NCBI GenBank assembly: GCA_033675545.1
Contig: JAWDGP010006468.1
Location: forward strand, 423,501 to 487,500
DNA length: 64,000 nucleotides
DNA from: Elysia crispata
Taxonomy: Eukaryota > Mollusca > Gastropoda > Plakobranchidae
Direction of reading: 5' to 3'
Shown here: piece after piece, positions 63,563 to 64,000 of the stretch
Layout of the letters: each line of letters opens with the position of its first letter
How positions within the stretch are numbered: position 1 is the stretch's first letter
Notes under the pieces: generated by a model
Seen by the model: only the letters and a program-made list of their open reading frames with translations
Databases searched by the model: none
Told to the model about the DNA's origin: nothing
Position numbers and translations under genes: made by a program

Positions 63563-64000
63563 GCAAGATCTCAGATCTTTGCCATGAACAATTTTTGGTC
63601 TGGAAACGAACATCGGTGTAGAACTAATCTGTACACAAGAAATTTTCCTCTTTTCCTATTCTTTGCTTCTTAAACTGCAATTGCTATAATTATCTACATT
63701 ACGAAATTTATTAGGATGATGTTCGACACCAAAGTTGGTTGTAAACCCTCTGTTATTGTGGCTTCAAGTCAAACCACAATCGATAACTGGGTGTTGGCTT
63801 CCTGTCTGCAAAGGGAGAGAGTTGGGGATAACCGAGGCTTTCCTTCGCCTATTTTTAGAATAGCAGTGGCATGGACATGACTAGGCGTGGAAAAGGATCA
63901 AAGATAAGCAGTGATAATAAATTCAAGCACAACATAAACCAACTCTTAATGATGGACGTTACTGAGATGGACACAAACATGCTCGATTTACATAATTTGT
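63563..64000 (-). promoter_or_regulatory. Presumed WDSUB1 5' UTR and promoter region
   Basis: Sequence upstream of the tentative first exon. It is somewhat less AT-biased than the intron (for example 63790-63900) but has no TATA box or other element I can name. Assigned by position only. Confidence 0.25.

Overview
The window is animal nuclear DNA: AT-rich, with interrupted genes bounded by GT/AG splice sites, many microsatellites and several minisatellites. Three conserved metazoan genes and one tRNA gene can be read by eye. Protein wording, the mollusc-style LINE remnant and recurring AGATCTAG-rich stretches suggest a lophotrochozoan, most likely a gastropod mollusc. The taxon is an inference; the gene identities are firm.

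Layout. Positions 103-13701 (minus) hold the first 13 coding exons of SMARCC (BAF155/BAF170), the scaffold subunit of SWI/SNF (BAF) chromatin remodellers. The SWIRM domain is reached at the left edge and the SANT and coiled-coil part lies outside. A tRNA-Ala(TGC) gene sits about 0.5 kb upstream of its start. Positions 14274-21396 form a repeat-rich gap: a LINE reverse-transcriptase remnant, a satellite of about 34-bp units (16753-18609), a 44-bp repeat and long microsatellites. Positions 21397-37990 (plus) hold a complete eight-exon KANSL1, the scaffold of the NSL (MOF/KAT8) histone acetyltransferase complex, with an 8.5-kb first intron. Positions 37991-50315 are its 3' UTR, intergenic DNA and the 3' flank of the next gene, with one doubtful 65-codon ORF. 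Positions 50316-63562 (minus) hold WDSUB1, with seven WD repeats, a SAM domain and a U-box, a probable E3 ubiquitin ligase. Its introns carry a 34-bp and a 36-bp tandem array.

The most notable non-genic find is a pair of related elements of 1752 and 1587 bp. One is in SMARCC intron 1 and the other, inverted, in a WDSUB1 intron. Both have 12-bp terminal inverted repeats of the form CAYNGCTGTTAA and perfect 4-bp target-site duplications (AGGG and GTGT). They have no transposase ORF and look like non-autonomous Chapaev-like (CMC) DNA transposons.

SMARCC and KANSL1 are divergently oriented chromatin regulators about 7.7 kb apart. No shared promoter is visible and WDSUB1 has no evident functional link to them. 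Exon boundaries were chosen by hand from splice consensus, reading-frame phase and remembered similarity to vertebrate orthologues. For KANSL1 and WDSUB1 the phases close to a full reading frame.
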